Positions 39,568-49,583 of a DNA stretch of 64,000 nt are shown here, piece by piece. A program made the position numbers and the translations under genes. Source of the DNA: Seminavis robusta (lineage: Eukaryota > Bacillariophyta > Bacillariophyceae > Naviculales > Naviculaceae); contig CAICTM010000476.1 in NCBI GenBank assembly GCA_903772945.1, forward strand, positions 1 to 64,000, written 5' to 3'. Numbering within the stretch: position 1 is the stretch's first letter; the number at the start of each line of letters is the position of its first letter. The notes under the pieces were generated by a model that did no database searches, was not told the origin of the DNA, and was given only the letters and a program-made list of their open reading frames with translations.

Positions 39568-41199
39568 ATGAAGCTACAAGTTTTGTGGTCTTTGGTTTGC
39601 CTTGTCGCTCTGCTCAGAGAGGCCAATGGATTTGCCCGCCCAAGTATAGGTGGCCAGTGTCAGCAGTCATGGAAACTTCGAAGATACCCTCGTCACGAGC
39701 GACAATCCACTGGATATCAACATGGCAGACAGTTCAGTCTACAATCAGTACTGAGAGCCAACCAGAAGGATGATGATTCACAACCAGATCCAGACTCTGC
39801 ATCATCATCATTGGACAATCCTGATGATTCATCGCCACTCCCTTGGATTTTTGGCTTGGTGGTACCCCTCTGGCTAGTCTACATTTCCAATCAATGGAGT
39901 CGATCCTCACTCTATTACCTCGTGGACTTTTCCAGTGATGCCGATCCACTGCTTGCCATGAACGTCGATGTCGGTTTCTCCGAGGCACAATACGGTGTCT
40001 TGGCGTCCTTGGCGTTTACGTCGCTCTTTGCCTTTGCATCGTTGGCGGCAGGAATCATTTCCGATCGATTCAATCGCAAAACACTCACTGTGGCGGCTTG
40101 TCTCGTTTGGGCTATTGCCACCTTGGGGACATCCTTTTCGCAAGATTATTCCCAAGTCTTGGGATGGAGAGTCGCCATGGGATTGGCATGTGCCTTTGCC
40201 ACTCCACCCGCCTATACATTGATTGCGCAACGAGTTCCCAAGGAAAGTGTCAGTCTGGCATCCAGTTTGTATGGAACTGGAGTGGCATTGGGAGGGGCAT
40301 TTGCATCATTATCCATCTTGCTTGATACCAGTGTGGGTTGGAGAGAGGCGTTGGTGATTATTGGCATCTATGGGTTTGTCGTGGCAGGAGTAGCGACCAT
40401 CCTGTTGCCCAATGATCCCAAAGATACGCAACCAGAGGCTGACACAAAGTTTTTGGTATCAAAAGATACAACTACAATCAGCACTGATGAGTCGCCCGTA
40501 GATGCCATCTTGGCCGACGTACAAGAAGCCACTGCATCGGACCGCGTGAAATGGCTCTTTTTAGGATCGTTTTTGCGATTCTGCTCTGGCTTGTGCATTG
40601 GGGTTTGGTCGGCACCCTACTTTCGAATGATCTTTCCCGATCAACAGTCGCAATACGCCGTCGCACAAGCCGCCATTACAGCCGTTGGTGGATCTGTCAG
40701 TGGCTTGCTGGGAGGCTCTTTGGCCGATAAAATTAGTGCCAATGCGGAGGAAGAAGGAGATGCCGATATCTACGGACGCAAGCTGTGGATCCCTGTCGTC
40801 GGTTCAGCACTGGCAGCTCCCGCGTGGTACCTGGCCGTGGAGAATAGTCAATCCTTTGAGGTGGCCATGGCATGGTTGGCCACCGAGTATTTTGTCGCCG
40901 AATGCTGGTTTGGTCCAACCATTAGTGTTTTGCAGAAAACTGTGGGACCCAAGATTGGTGGCACCAGCCAAGGTCTCTTCACTCTGACAGGGGCCGTGGC
41001 CAATGTGGCGCCCAGCATTCTGGGATACATGTATGGGCAAGCTACGATTGGCCAGGAACAATCTTCCACGGAACTAGCTGGTCTGTTGGTAGCAGGAGTT
41101 TGCTTTTGCTACGTGTCTTGTGCCTTTTGCTTTGCCATGAGCGCTCTATCAGGGCCTCCTACAAGTACCACATCAGCTGTGGAACCCACCAAGCAATAG
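39568..41199 (+). CDS. MFS transporter with plastid-type presequence, 543 aa
   Basis: The start M-K-L-Q-V-L-W-S-L-V-C-L-V-A-L-L at 39568 gives a signal peptide, then R-E-A-N-G-F-A-R-P. A Phe at the predicted cleavage site, followed by a Ser/Arg-rich stretch, is the signature of diatom plastid import, so a plastid envelope location is likely. The mature part has about 12 hydrophobic spans. The MFS loop motif G-I-I-S-D-R-F-N-R-K lies after the second span, with a degenerate copy (G-G-S-L-A-D-K-I) in the second half and a hydrophilic loop between the halves. The sequence style suggests a Spinster-like or sugar-phosphate/anion porter. The substrate cannot be told. It is a single-exon gene. Confidence 0.8.
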   Translation: MKLQVLWSLVCLVALLREANGFARPSIGGQCQQSWKLRRYPRHERQSTGYQHGRQFSLQSVLRANQKDDDSQPDPDSASSSLDNPDDSSPLPWIFGLVVPLWLVYISNQWSRSSLYYLVDFSSDADPLLAMNVDVGFSEAQYGVLASLAFTSLFAFASLAAGIISDRFNRKTLTVAACLVWAIATLGTSFSQDYSQVLGWRVAMGLACAFATPPAYTLIAQRVPKESVSLASSLYGTGVALGGAFASLSILLDTSVGWREALVIIGIYGFVVAGVATILLPNDPKDTQPEADTKFLVSKDTTTISTDESPVDAILADVQEATASDRVKWLFLGSFLRFCSGLCIGVWSAPYFRMIFPDQQSQYAVAQAAITAVGGSVSGLLGGSLADKISANAEEEGDADIYGRKLWIPVVGSALAAPAWYLAVENSQSFEVAMAWLATEYFVAECWFGPTISVLQKTVGPKIGGTSQGLFTLTGAVANVAPSILGYMYGQATIGQEQSSTELAGLLVAGVCFCYVSCAFCFAMSALSGPPTSTTSAVEPTKQ

Positions 41200-41300
41200 C
41201 ACACGCGATGCTAGGACGCACTAAAAAATGCTGCTTTTAAAACTCCAAATGCTACTACAATACCGCTATCTACACCATTGACCAAACGGTACATACAGAA

Positions 41301-42877
41301 TCACGTCAAATGCGCCAACAAGGCCTCCCCGATGGGTTCTTCACCACGAGCATCAAATTCAAAGTCGTTCCAGGTGATCATTTCGTACAGGGTCACATAG
41401 CGTCTGGCCAATTCGCATACCAAATCCCGTGGAGCCTCGGGGAGCACCTCATCTTTGTAGGGATCGCAATTCTTGCGAAACCACAAGCGCAAAAACTCCT
41501 TGTCGATATTGTCGGGTTCTTTGCCTTCACTGATGCGTTGTTGATACGTGCTGGCCAACCAATAACGAGACGAGTCGGGAGTATGGACTTCATCAATCAA
41601 GAGGATTTCTCCCGTTTCCAAGTCCCGTCCAAATTCGTACTTGGTATCGACCAAGATCAATCCCCGTTCGGCGGCCAGCGTTTGACCAAAGGCAAATACT
41701 TGCAAGGCCGCCTTGGCACAGATATCAAAATCTTCCTGTGTCATCCACTTTTCGGCGACGATATCTGCGGCGGAAATGGGTCGATCGTGTTCCTCTTCTT
41801 TGGTGGTGGGAGTGAGTAGATTTTTGGCAAGTTTTTGATTTTTGGTCATTCCATCGGGCAAGTCATGTCCACAATAGTTTCTGACTCCGTCCTGGTAGTT
41901 TTTCCAAATACTGGTGGAAGTAGAGCCCGTCATGTAGGAACTGAACGAACACCAATAGTATTTATTTGAAAAGTCAAAAATAGATCCACGATGAGATAGA
42001 TCCACGATGAGATAGATACCCAGCCATTCAAAAACACCAAAGATTGTTTTGGCAATGACGATGATCCAAATATGCAGAACGAATGCTCAGATAGACATAT
42101 GGCATCCTTATCATGCACTTACCGCACCACGAATTCAATCGGAAATGGCTTGCATTTTTTGACAATACTGACATTGGGATGTGGCACCGACACGAGATGA
42201 TTGGGGATAATGTGAGTTGTTTTTTCGAACCAGTAGGCACTGGTGAGATTCAATACGGCTCCCTTGAATGGAACTCGTGCCAATTGGCGGTCAAATCCAC
42301 TCTGTCGATCCGTGGTGACCAACGCCAAACGAATATCTCCTTCGTATCGATCGCGCACTTTTCCCACGCGTCGCTTGTCCTGGAGGGCGGCAATCTTGTC
42401 TCCTCCAATTTGTTGGTTCTGATCAAAACAACGAGCAATGGAGTGTTCGTAGAGTGGAGATTTGGTGTGCAGTTGGGCATCCTCTACGAGCCTCGCTTGT
42501 CGTCGTGCCGTCATGGCCGTTTGGACCAAGGAATTCGGTGTGTTGATACCACAGAATTTGGCAATCTTGAGACTGACATCTGGGGCCTTCGAAGTTGTTG
42601 TTGCTTGAACTGGAATTTCCAACACGGGGTCCACCAATTCTTCAAGGGCTTGCCAGGAAGATGACAAAGAAGAAGAGTCGTTGCACAAAACAACCCACAA
42701 GGTGGATGCACCATTGCGAGTAGAGGCAATCAGGCGATCCAGAGGGACATCCGTGGATCGAACGGACACGTTGGTGATCTGAAATTCCGAGGACAGGCTC
42801 TCACAGACAGCGTTCGCGAGGACCGCATCCTCTGGAGATGATGCCAGAAGAACCACACGGAGGGATGAAGTAGACAT
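41301..42877 (-). CDS. SAICAR synthetase with N-terminal PurE-like domain, two exons
   Basis: SAICAR synthetase joins aspartate to CAIR in de novo purine synthesis. Its marks are G-K-V-R-D-R-Y-E, L-V-T-T-D-R-Q-S-G-F-D-R, P-H-P-N-V, Y-M-T-G-S-T-S-T-S, L-T-P-T-T-K and D-E-V-H-T-P-D-S-S-R-Y-W. The first 120 residues (V-V-L-L-A-S-S-P-E-D..., N-V-S-V-R-S-T-D-V-P) have the layout of a PurE (AIR carboxylase) fold, but key active-site residues are not obvious, so it may be a degenerate or regulatory domain. A GTAAGT...TTCAG intron (42122-41941) joins exon 1 (42877-42123) to exon 2 (41940-41301) in phase, giving 464 residues. In animals the fused protein PAICS has the two domains in the opposite order. 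Confidence 0.88.
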
Positions 42878-42967
42878 GGTCAACAACCACAACACAAAAA
42901 TGCAGGATGCAGAACAACAGAACAAAGTCAAAAAATGAAGGGCCATCGAGTGGTCGGAAGTGGCCAA

Positions 42968-43879
42968 GCGCCAAAACAGCTCTGCGGTCTAATAAAAAAT
43001 CTTTTTGATGCGTCTACATCACATCCCACCCCTGGCGCACTCGGCTTTCGTTCCACGACAACTCACAAGGCGGCCACTCGTCGGTAAAGAGATAGCCACC
43101 ACTAGCTAGCAGATGGCTGTCCATGGAATACATGGACATTTGGCAATACTAGTACTGCTAAGAATGGCCATATGCAGCTCTTTGAAGTGGGCTCATTCTA
43201 ATGGTTGTCCATGCGATGTGAACACATCTCATGCAGCTGCTGAACATGGTCACTTGGCGGAAGTTCTCAAGTGGCACATGCCAATGGTTGTCCAAGGAGT
43301 GACAAGACAGGCTGATATGCTGCTCTCAATGGCTGGTTGAAAACCCTTGAATGGTTGCGTGCAAGTGCTTGTTCTTGGGATGGGAACACGTCATGTCACG
43401 CAGCTGCTCAGCATCAGTCACTTGATTTTTCTCAAGTGGGCTCGTGAAAATGGGTGTCCATGCAGGGACACTTCGCAGAGAAGCACGCACAGTCTGGTGC
43501 AACAATGAAGGTCCATCGCGGCGTTACTGCAATAGGCAGGGAGGAGCAAAGAAGGACAAAATGCCTGGAAGCGTACGTTAAAACTAGCTATCTAGACTTG
43601 GCAAATTTCCTCGCGACTACCCGCATTTCAAGCCCGTCTATTGTCTGGAGGAGAAGCTTCGCACTTTGCGGTCCCCCTTTTTTCGATTTGATCCAATTTC
43701 ATGCACAGTCGTACGCAAGCTTCGACTTCCCGAGACTTAGTGATGCCGCTGGTACTCCGAAGCCGTTGCTCTGCGCGATTGCTACGGCACGCCTCTCTTG
43801 CAATCTCTCGCACCTCTCGTCTTTACCTTACAGTGACGCGACGTTGTTGTGTTCTAGGCAGTGGTAGCTTCAAAGCTAG
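42968..43879. other. Intergenic with a decayed ankyrin-repeat fragment
   Basis: Bases 43100-43500 on the plus strand translate to broken ankyrin units, for example L-K-W-A-H-S-N-G-C-P-C-D and H-A-A-A-E-H-G-H-L-A-E-V-L-K-W. No start or long frame is present. The remainder to 43879 shows no supported gene; a GCTAGCTAG motif is near 43875. Confidence 0.6.
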
Positions 43880-44977
43880 CTAGATTGTGTCCCAGGAAAC
43901 TCGGCCAAGCGGCATGCTGTCCTCAGGCAACATCCAGGAAGTGCAGGATGAAACGAATTGCTGAGAAATGTACTTGTCCTGTCCCTCTGCGGGTGGTTCG
44001 GCAATGTGGAAGGTGTTGCCGTCGGTGATGCCTCCATATTCAGGAAGCAAACTGCAAAAGTGAAGCACTGCCATTCCCTCCTGGGGCGCAACCCTCAGCG
44101 GTTCCGGGTTGTTGCGATAGTTCCAGTCCCAGGCACTGCCGTCGGGTCGTTGGCGGCTGTCCATGGGAGATGGATGAGTGTAAAAGTTGCTGCCATAGCG
44201 CCCGGTATGGATCCCAATGTTGGGAAAGCAAGTGCAGCCTCCTTGCTCCACATCGTTCAAGTACACAAAGCAGGTGAGCAACGTATTGTGGTTAGGTTGT
44301 TCCAAAGCAGGCAAGCATCCCACAAAACGTCGTCGCTCGTCTCCAAAAAAGTCCTCTTCGTGGACCCATCCTCGACTTATGGGAGCCCCCTCTGTCGGCC
44401 AGGCATCCGTGTGCTTGCTAAAGGTTTGCCCTGGCTGATACTTGGATACCTTTAGGTATTGCAGTTGATTGCGGTCTTGGACACCTGTCAGGGCCATCAT
44501 TTTGTCTTGAATGCTGGGCACTTCCTCTGGGGTGCACACCACACCAGAGGAAGTTCTCAAGACCGATCCACCACCAATTTGCGGGCGCAGTGTGCCCTCG
44601 TCGGCCTTGGCTCGCAAGCGGCGGCATTCCTCAGGCGTCAGGAAATCATTAATGATGAAGATGAAAGGTTCTTCCTGAATGAGTTGCAGGCCTGGGTAAG
44701 CTGCATTGATGAGCTGAAAGTAGGGATTGGACATATACTTGTCCAAAGGATAGTCAGGGTAGCGAGGGTTCTTCTTTGTAGTGGCGGTGGCTGGTGCACG
44801 GTAAGAATAGGCGTTGGTGGAAGTAGGCATCACTGCGCTTTCGAGATGGGTTGGGCAGCGCCATTTTCGTTGATGAGAAGATTTGCGGTTTGCTGGAGTG
44901 GAGGCAAGGAACGACTGTGCACATGGTAGCAACACCAACACCAAGGTGAGAAGAGTCTGCTTGTTGTCGGGAATCAT
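43880..44977 (-). CDS. Prolyl 4-hydroxylase-like 2-oxoglutarate/Fe(II) oxygenase, 365 aa
   Basis: The start M-I-P-D-N-K-Q-T-L-L-T-L-V-L-V-L-L gives a signal peptide with a following C-A-Q-S-F-L-A that could also serve plastid import. The catalytic fold has K-H-T-D-A-W (H-x-D iron ligands), G-N-T-F-H-I-A-E (distal His) and D-K-Y-I-S-Q-Q-F with the Lys that binds 2-oxoglutarate. L-L-T-C-F-V-Y-L-N-D-V-E-Q-G-G-C-T is the usual core strand of prolyl 4-hydroxylases. These enzymes hydroxylate proline in secreted or collagen-like proteins. An upstream in-frame ATG exists at 45124 but would bury the signal peptide, so 44977 is preferred. A C-terminal ShKT domain is absent. Confidence 0.85.
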   Translation of the reverse strand: MIPDNKQTLLTLVLVLLPCAQSFLASTPANRKSSHQRKWRCPTHLESAVMPTSTNAYSYRAPATATTKKNPRYPDYPLDKYMSNPYFQLINAAYPGLQLIQEEPFIFIINDFLTPEECRRLRAKADEGTLRPQIGGGSVLRTSSGVVCTPEEVPSIQDKMMALTGVQDRNQLQYLKVSKYQPGQTFSKHTDAWPTEGAPISRGWVHEEDFFGDERRRFVGCLPALEQPNHNTLLTCFVYLNDVEQGGCTCFPNIGIHTGRYGSNFYTHPSPMDSRQRPDGSAWDWNYRNNPEPLRVAPQEGMAVLHFCSLLPEYGGITDGNTFHIAEPPAEGQDKYISQQFVSSCTSWMLPEDSMPLGRVSWDTI

Positions 44978-45588
44978 CCTGGCCTCTTCTTCAATGAAGC
45001 GTTCCAGAAAGTAAGAAAGAGTGCAGGCCTGAAAAGCAAAATGACATAAAAAGCAAAATGACAGAAAAGAACTTTTGGATCTGACGTTGACTGAAGGTAC
45101 ATGTACGTCAGACGTCAGAAACATCGTTCCAACAAAAGGCTCATTTTGCAGTCCAAGTCCAAATCAAGCGACACACCACCTTCAGTCCTCATTCAATAGC
45201 ATGCTTGCAAGCCTGGTATTGAATGCAACCGGTACCACCATGAGGGCTCTTGCCGCATAATGTACACAGACCTGCTGGCTGCATCAAGGGAGCCTGATCC
45301 CAAAGGACTTCCTCTTTGCTTGGAAAGTGTCCCGGAAGAACCTTTGTTACACCCCCCTTCCGTTGTTTACCGCTTGTTTGTGCTTTGAACTAGCTAGCTA
45401 GCAGAGCATTGAAGAGGATACTGTCCATAAGAGCGTTTGTGGAAGGCTCTTCCTGATCCCTACCGTACGGTATCGGTCTCTCAAGCCGGTGGGCGCAGTT
45501 TTGGTGGACTAGAAAGAAAGTACACGTAGTTTTAAAAATAAGACAGCTCCATGAGGACAAATCCGGACCTACTACCTAGCTAGCCACA
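44978..45588. other. Intergenic, no gene seen
   Basis: This is the promoter side of the prolyl hydroxylase gene and the 3' flank of the Hint gene. There is a GCTAGCTAGCAG motif near 45393 and a TACCGTACGGTA palindrome near 45463. Nothing coding is supported. Confidence 0.5.
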
Positions 45589-46735
45589 TCAGGCTGTCTT
45601 CTTCACTTTGTTGGTCTTGACATCATGGATCTTACGACCAAAACAGCAAGCAACATAAAAAGAAAAGACAATTAGCGGCCCCACGGAAGCACCAAAGAGA
45701 GCCCCCACAGCAACAAATCCTGACAAAAGAAAGCCGGTGACAACAAGAAAGAGGAGTTCTGCGTAGACATTGGAGTTTCTGTGGGCCATATTGATAGCAT
45801 CAATTCCCCACTTGATGTAGAGAGGCCTTCCGTTCTCATGCATTAGTTGGCAGGGCACGGAAGAGATCCCAATGCAGACAACACGGAGAGGGGCGAGATA
45901 CAAATGATTGTAAGATGAGTGGGGAGTAGTGATGAGACCATTGAGGGTGGTGAACCGCTCCTGGTCATCCTTTTGAAGAGCAATGTAGGCCGAAGCCTGC
46001 ATGCCGTTGATGACAAGCTTTCCATTGGGAGTTAATGGTGCATAGAGCCCCTCCTTCACGATTGTCTTGATTTTCTTGACCCGGTTGGCAGAACCATCAG
46101 CAGTCTGAAGCTTGACGCTAACAATGATGGAATCAGCACGGACAGGGTGACTCTTGTCGGCCATGTAGAGCAAATGTTCGCCAGTAATTTCGAGACTATT
46201 GGTATCAGTGGTGATTTGAAGGAATCGCCCCAAAGTAGTTGGGCTTCGATGACCAAATGCATACACTGGTTGATATTCAGCTTTCTCAGTATCAGTGGTA
46301 GTAAGCACCTTATCACCCACCTTGTGTTTCTGCATCTCTACTTGTCCCTTGTCCAAAACCTCAACCAAAGCGGTTGCAGAAAAGCAGCTAGGGTCCACGC
46401 TTGGGGTTGGGCTTGTCTCTCCGGGGCTGTCTCCTCCTCCAGAGCTGCCTGATAAACAGAAAATATCGGGGCAGTGGAGTTCAAGGTCATGGAAAGAAGG
46501 GATGCAGTCCCACACACCATGTACTTCAGAGGCACATAGATTATCACAGCACGATGGTGTCCAGTCACAGTAGTAGTTTTTTATACACGCACAATCTTCC
46601 GGACTAAAATTCCAAATGTCCTGATTCGCATGGCTCCAGGAGTCACGATCAGCATCAGGACACTCTTCATCCCAGAACTCCTCTTCTTCAATGCTTGAAC
46701 AAGTTTCCAGACCTTCCCTGCATGAAGGTGGCTAT
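45589..46735 (-). CDS. Hint-domain protein with Cys-rich N terminus and C-terminal membrane segments (5' end incomplete)
   Basis: The Hint (hedgehog/intein) module is seen as S-C-F-S-A-T-A-L-V-E-V, whose Cys is the expected nucleophile, then V-G-D-K-V-L, Y-Q-P-V-Y-A-F-G-H, E-I-T-G-E-H-L-L-Y-M, and G-L-Y-A-P-L-T. Upstream in the same frame is a Cys-rich, probably extracellular segment (N-Y-Y-C-D-W-T-P-S-C-C). Downstream there is about 45 residues of hydrophobic sequence, likely two membrane spans, then a basic end. Hint modules can cleave themselves from the preceding part. The 5' exon(s) are not resolved: an acceptor-like TGCAG lies near 46727 and no start or signal peptide is found in the visible exon. 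Animal hedgehog signalling is not implied. Confidence 0.75.
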
Positions 46736-48125
46736 AATTGGAAATGCAATGTTCATATGCTTGGTACTAACTTTTACATGGATCCCCGCATTGAGGGTCA
46801 CGAGAGATCGCGCCAAGAAAAGTGTTGTTTTTCAGAACACAGGACACCAGGACACCAAATCAAAACAAGTTGAAAGTGAACAACAAGTCATCGGCGAACT
46901 TACGGACTACAGCATCGTATCTCAAACGATATGTGGATTACTCATCACAGAAATGATTACTAGCAAAAAACAGGGTGGGCATCTATTTCCGAAATGGAAA
47001 AATTATGTGTTGTAGCGCGATGATCGATTGTTGAAAGGAAGGCCAACGGGAATGCACCGGGCAATGGACATCCACGCCAATGCTTGGGAGGGAAGTCCAG
47101 CAAGCTCCAACCAGGTCCGGAAGATTGCAGGTTGTCGAGGTACTAAAGTACGCACCACTGCAACAATCCAGATCTTGAAAGCCAATCTATACAACTACAT
47201 TCCTTGAGACGAACAACTATTATTGTGTCCAATATCATAACTAAATTGAAGTTGTAGCAGTCACAGAGAGTTATGCAATTGCTGTACATCCCAGGACGAA
47301 GATCAGTGTGATATTACTCTTCAATATCAAAACCAAACCCCCAGTTCCAACCTGTATCCAACTCCTTGGGAGCAATGACGTTGAAACCATGCGTCCGAAA
47401 AGCCAAACTCTGATGAAACGACCTCTGTGGCGTGGCTCTTGAGGGTGGACAATAGCTGAAAGAAGGAACTTCAGGCCACTCGAAACAGCAGGGCCATTTT
47501 CGCTTTAGGGATTTTTAGCTTTCTGCATGGATGGAACATTATTACCAGCACCTATACATAGCTTGTTTCTTTCTTTCATGGGAAACAAAAGGATGAGTGT
47601 CAAGGGTTGACTTCTGGTGAGATCTATCAAGTCTGGTCATTCATAGAGAAGATGCCCATTTCAGTCAGTTGGATAGACAAGGTGCTGCTCCAACGGACTG
47701 ATGGTGCTCCGCGTTTGAGATCATCTCTTGGAACAAGGCTGTGCTCCGAGGTTAGTAGATCATTGGAGCACCATGGGCGCAGAAGTCGTGGCTCATCCTT
47801 CAAGTCCCCTTTTGAACCCTGACCACAAGGCCAGAGCTCATCAGCTGCTTGATTGAATGCATAACCATGTTTTGTTTTATATGAACTCGACTAGACTAGC
47901 TAGCCCTTCGAACGTGCATTCCATTGAGTTGTGCTTGCTGTGTGGTTGCCAAACCTGAAGATGCAGGTTGTTTCAAGACGGGGTCTTTCTCCCCGCCTGT
48001 ATTTTTAAAGCCATTCTGCTGGCTAATTTTCAATTCATATTTCATGCCAACGGCCACAACCAGGAGCAGCGTGGAGGAGAGCACAACAAAAGCTTCAGCT
48101 CTTTGCCATCCTATATCCTATCACC
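46736..48125. other. Intergenic, no gene supported
   Basis: This should include the missing 5' exon(s) of the Hint gene, but I could not identify them. I found no other gene, RNA or repeat. Short CTAGACTAGCTAGC motifs occur near 47892. Confidence 0.4.
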
Positions 48126-49583
48126 ATGCCGCCCTCTTCGATGATTCGTACACTGCGTGACTTGGATCGGAATGCTTCTTCTCACAATAAGGACACAGAA
48201 GCAGTGTCCTCCAAAAACTACAAGAGCCACAAGCGCAATGTCAAGATTGCTGCTGTTAAAGGGTTGCGCGAAGAGAATCACGCCAAAGCCTTGTTGGAGC
48301 GGATTCACCAGGAATTTCTGCCGCTGCTGCAAAAGCGTGGCTACAATGTCCAGAGTGTTTCGGAAATGTGTTGCTGTGGGGATGGATTGCCGAAATCCAA
48401 GATTATGGAATCCAATGTCCTGGGCTACAATCGAACCACCATTCGAGGACGGCACAATAAATCGCACACTATTCATTTGCGATTGCGGCAGCCCCACAAT
48501 CATGATGTCTTTTTCGACTATGAATCCATTTCAGGGACCATGAGTCATGAACTGGCGCATTGTGAAATTGCGCCACACAATGCTCGCTTTTACAAGCTAA
48601 TGGAAGAAATTCAAGATCAACACGCAGTCTTTTTGACAAAGGGGATTGTGGCGGATGCACAAGGGTTTCCTGTGGGCAACGATCAAGCGTACACGCTGGG
48701 AAAGAGTCGAACTACTACTAATGCTGGAGTAAGAAACAACAGCAATCCCCCCAAAACTGCTGCCAATTCACGAAATGCCGCGGCCAAGGCAGCTTTAGCA
48801 CGACAACAACGACAACAAGTGACGGGAGGACAGCGTCTGGGTGGGACCACGGGTGAATTTACCAAATGGCTACGACCAGGAGAAGCAGCAGGAATGGCAG
48901 CCGAACAGCGACGTCTGCAGGATGAAGTTTGGTGTCAGCCATGTGAGCCAGAAATTATTGAATTGTCGGATGATGAAGAGGAAGACTATGAGATGGACGT
49001 TGACAACCAGAGCAAGGATTCCAAAGAAAACCATCAAGATACCAAACTGCCAGCCGTCAATTCTTTATCAATTCCAAGCAACGGGGGTGACAACAGGGGA
49101 AAAAGTGCGGAAAGCAAAACTGACGCAACAATCCGCAAAATGCCAATCGATCGAAGCACCGTGCCCTCTGATGCTGCTGCTCGAATGCCAAGCTCGTCTG
49201 ATTTGGTGGATTTGACGGCCGATGATGACGATGATGACATTGTCGAAGTGTGTCGTCCACCCAAGCAGCAACGCCGAGCAAACCCAGACGAAGCACAATG
49301 GTCCTGCCCCACGTGCACCTTTCTCAATGGCCAGCTTGCCTTGGTTTGCGGTATGTGTGGAACCGTTGCTGCTGACAATGCGCAGTCGTCGGTGGCGGTG
49401 GCGCAAGAGCTGCACAATCGCGACGTGGAAACAGCGTCAGAGCGGTTGGTCCAAGAGCTATCGCGGGGGGACCAGGTGGAACACGTCAAGGACCAAGAAG
49501 TGGCTCAATCGATGCGAGATTTCGGATTCAATATCTATGGCAATGACAAGCAAAAATCCTCCAAAATGAAACACATGACCTGA
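48126..49583 (+). CDS. WLM-domain metallopeptidase (Wss1-like) with RanBP2 zinc finger, 485 aa
   Basis: The WLM domain (residues about 40-180) contains the zinc-peptidase motif H141-E-L-A-H145 with a third His at 151 (H-C-E-I-A-P-H), as in the yeast DNA-protein crosslink protease Wss1. The C-terminal region has an acidic stretch (I-E-L-S-D-D-E-E), then V-D-L-T-A-D-D-D-D, which resembles a SUMO-interaction segment. After that is a RanBP2-type zinc finger (W-S-C-P-T-C-T-F-L...V-C-G-M-C), near residues 392-412, that could bind ubiquitin or RNA. This architecture fits a role in repairing DNA-protein crosslinks with Cdc48. The frame is unbroken. Confidence 0.87.
   Translation: MPPSSMIRTLRDLDRNASSHNKDTEAVSSKNYKSHKRNVKIAAVKGLREENHAKALLERIHQEFLPLLQKRGYNVQSVSEMCCCGDGLPKSKIMESNVLGYNRTTIRGRHNKSHTIHLRLRQPHNHDVFFDYESISGTMSHELAHCEIAPHNARFYKLMEEIQDQHAVFLTKGIVADAQGFPVGNDQAYTLGKSRTTTNAGVRNNSNPPKTAANSRNAAAKAALARQQRQQVTGGQRLGGTTGEFTKWLRPGEAAGMAAEQRRLQDEVWCQPCEPEIIELSDDEEEDYEMDVDNQSKDSKENHQDTKLPAVNSLSIPSNGGDNRGKSAESKTDATIRKMPIDRSTVPSDAAARMPSSSDLVDLTADDDDDDIVEVCRPPKQQRRANPDEAQWSCPTCTFLNGQLALVCGMCGTVAADNAQSSVAVAQELHNRDVETASERLVQELSRGDQVEHVKDQEVAQSMRDFGFNIYGNDKQKSSKMKHMT

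Noticed and set aside
47003-47822. Short open frames between the Hint and WLM genes
   Set aside because: They are short, lack recognisable motifs and do not connect by plausible splice sites to either neighbour.
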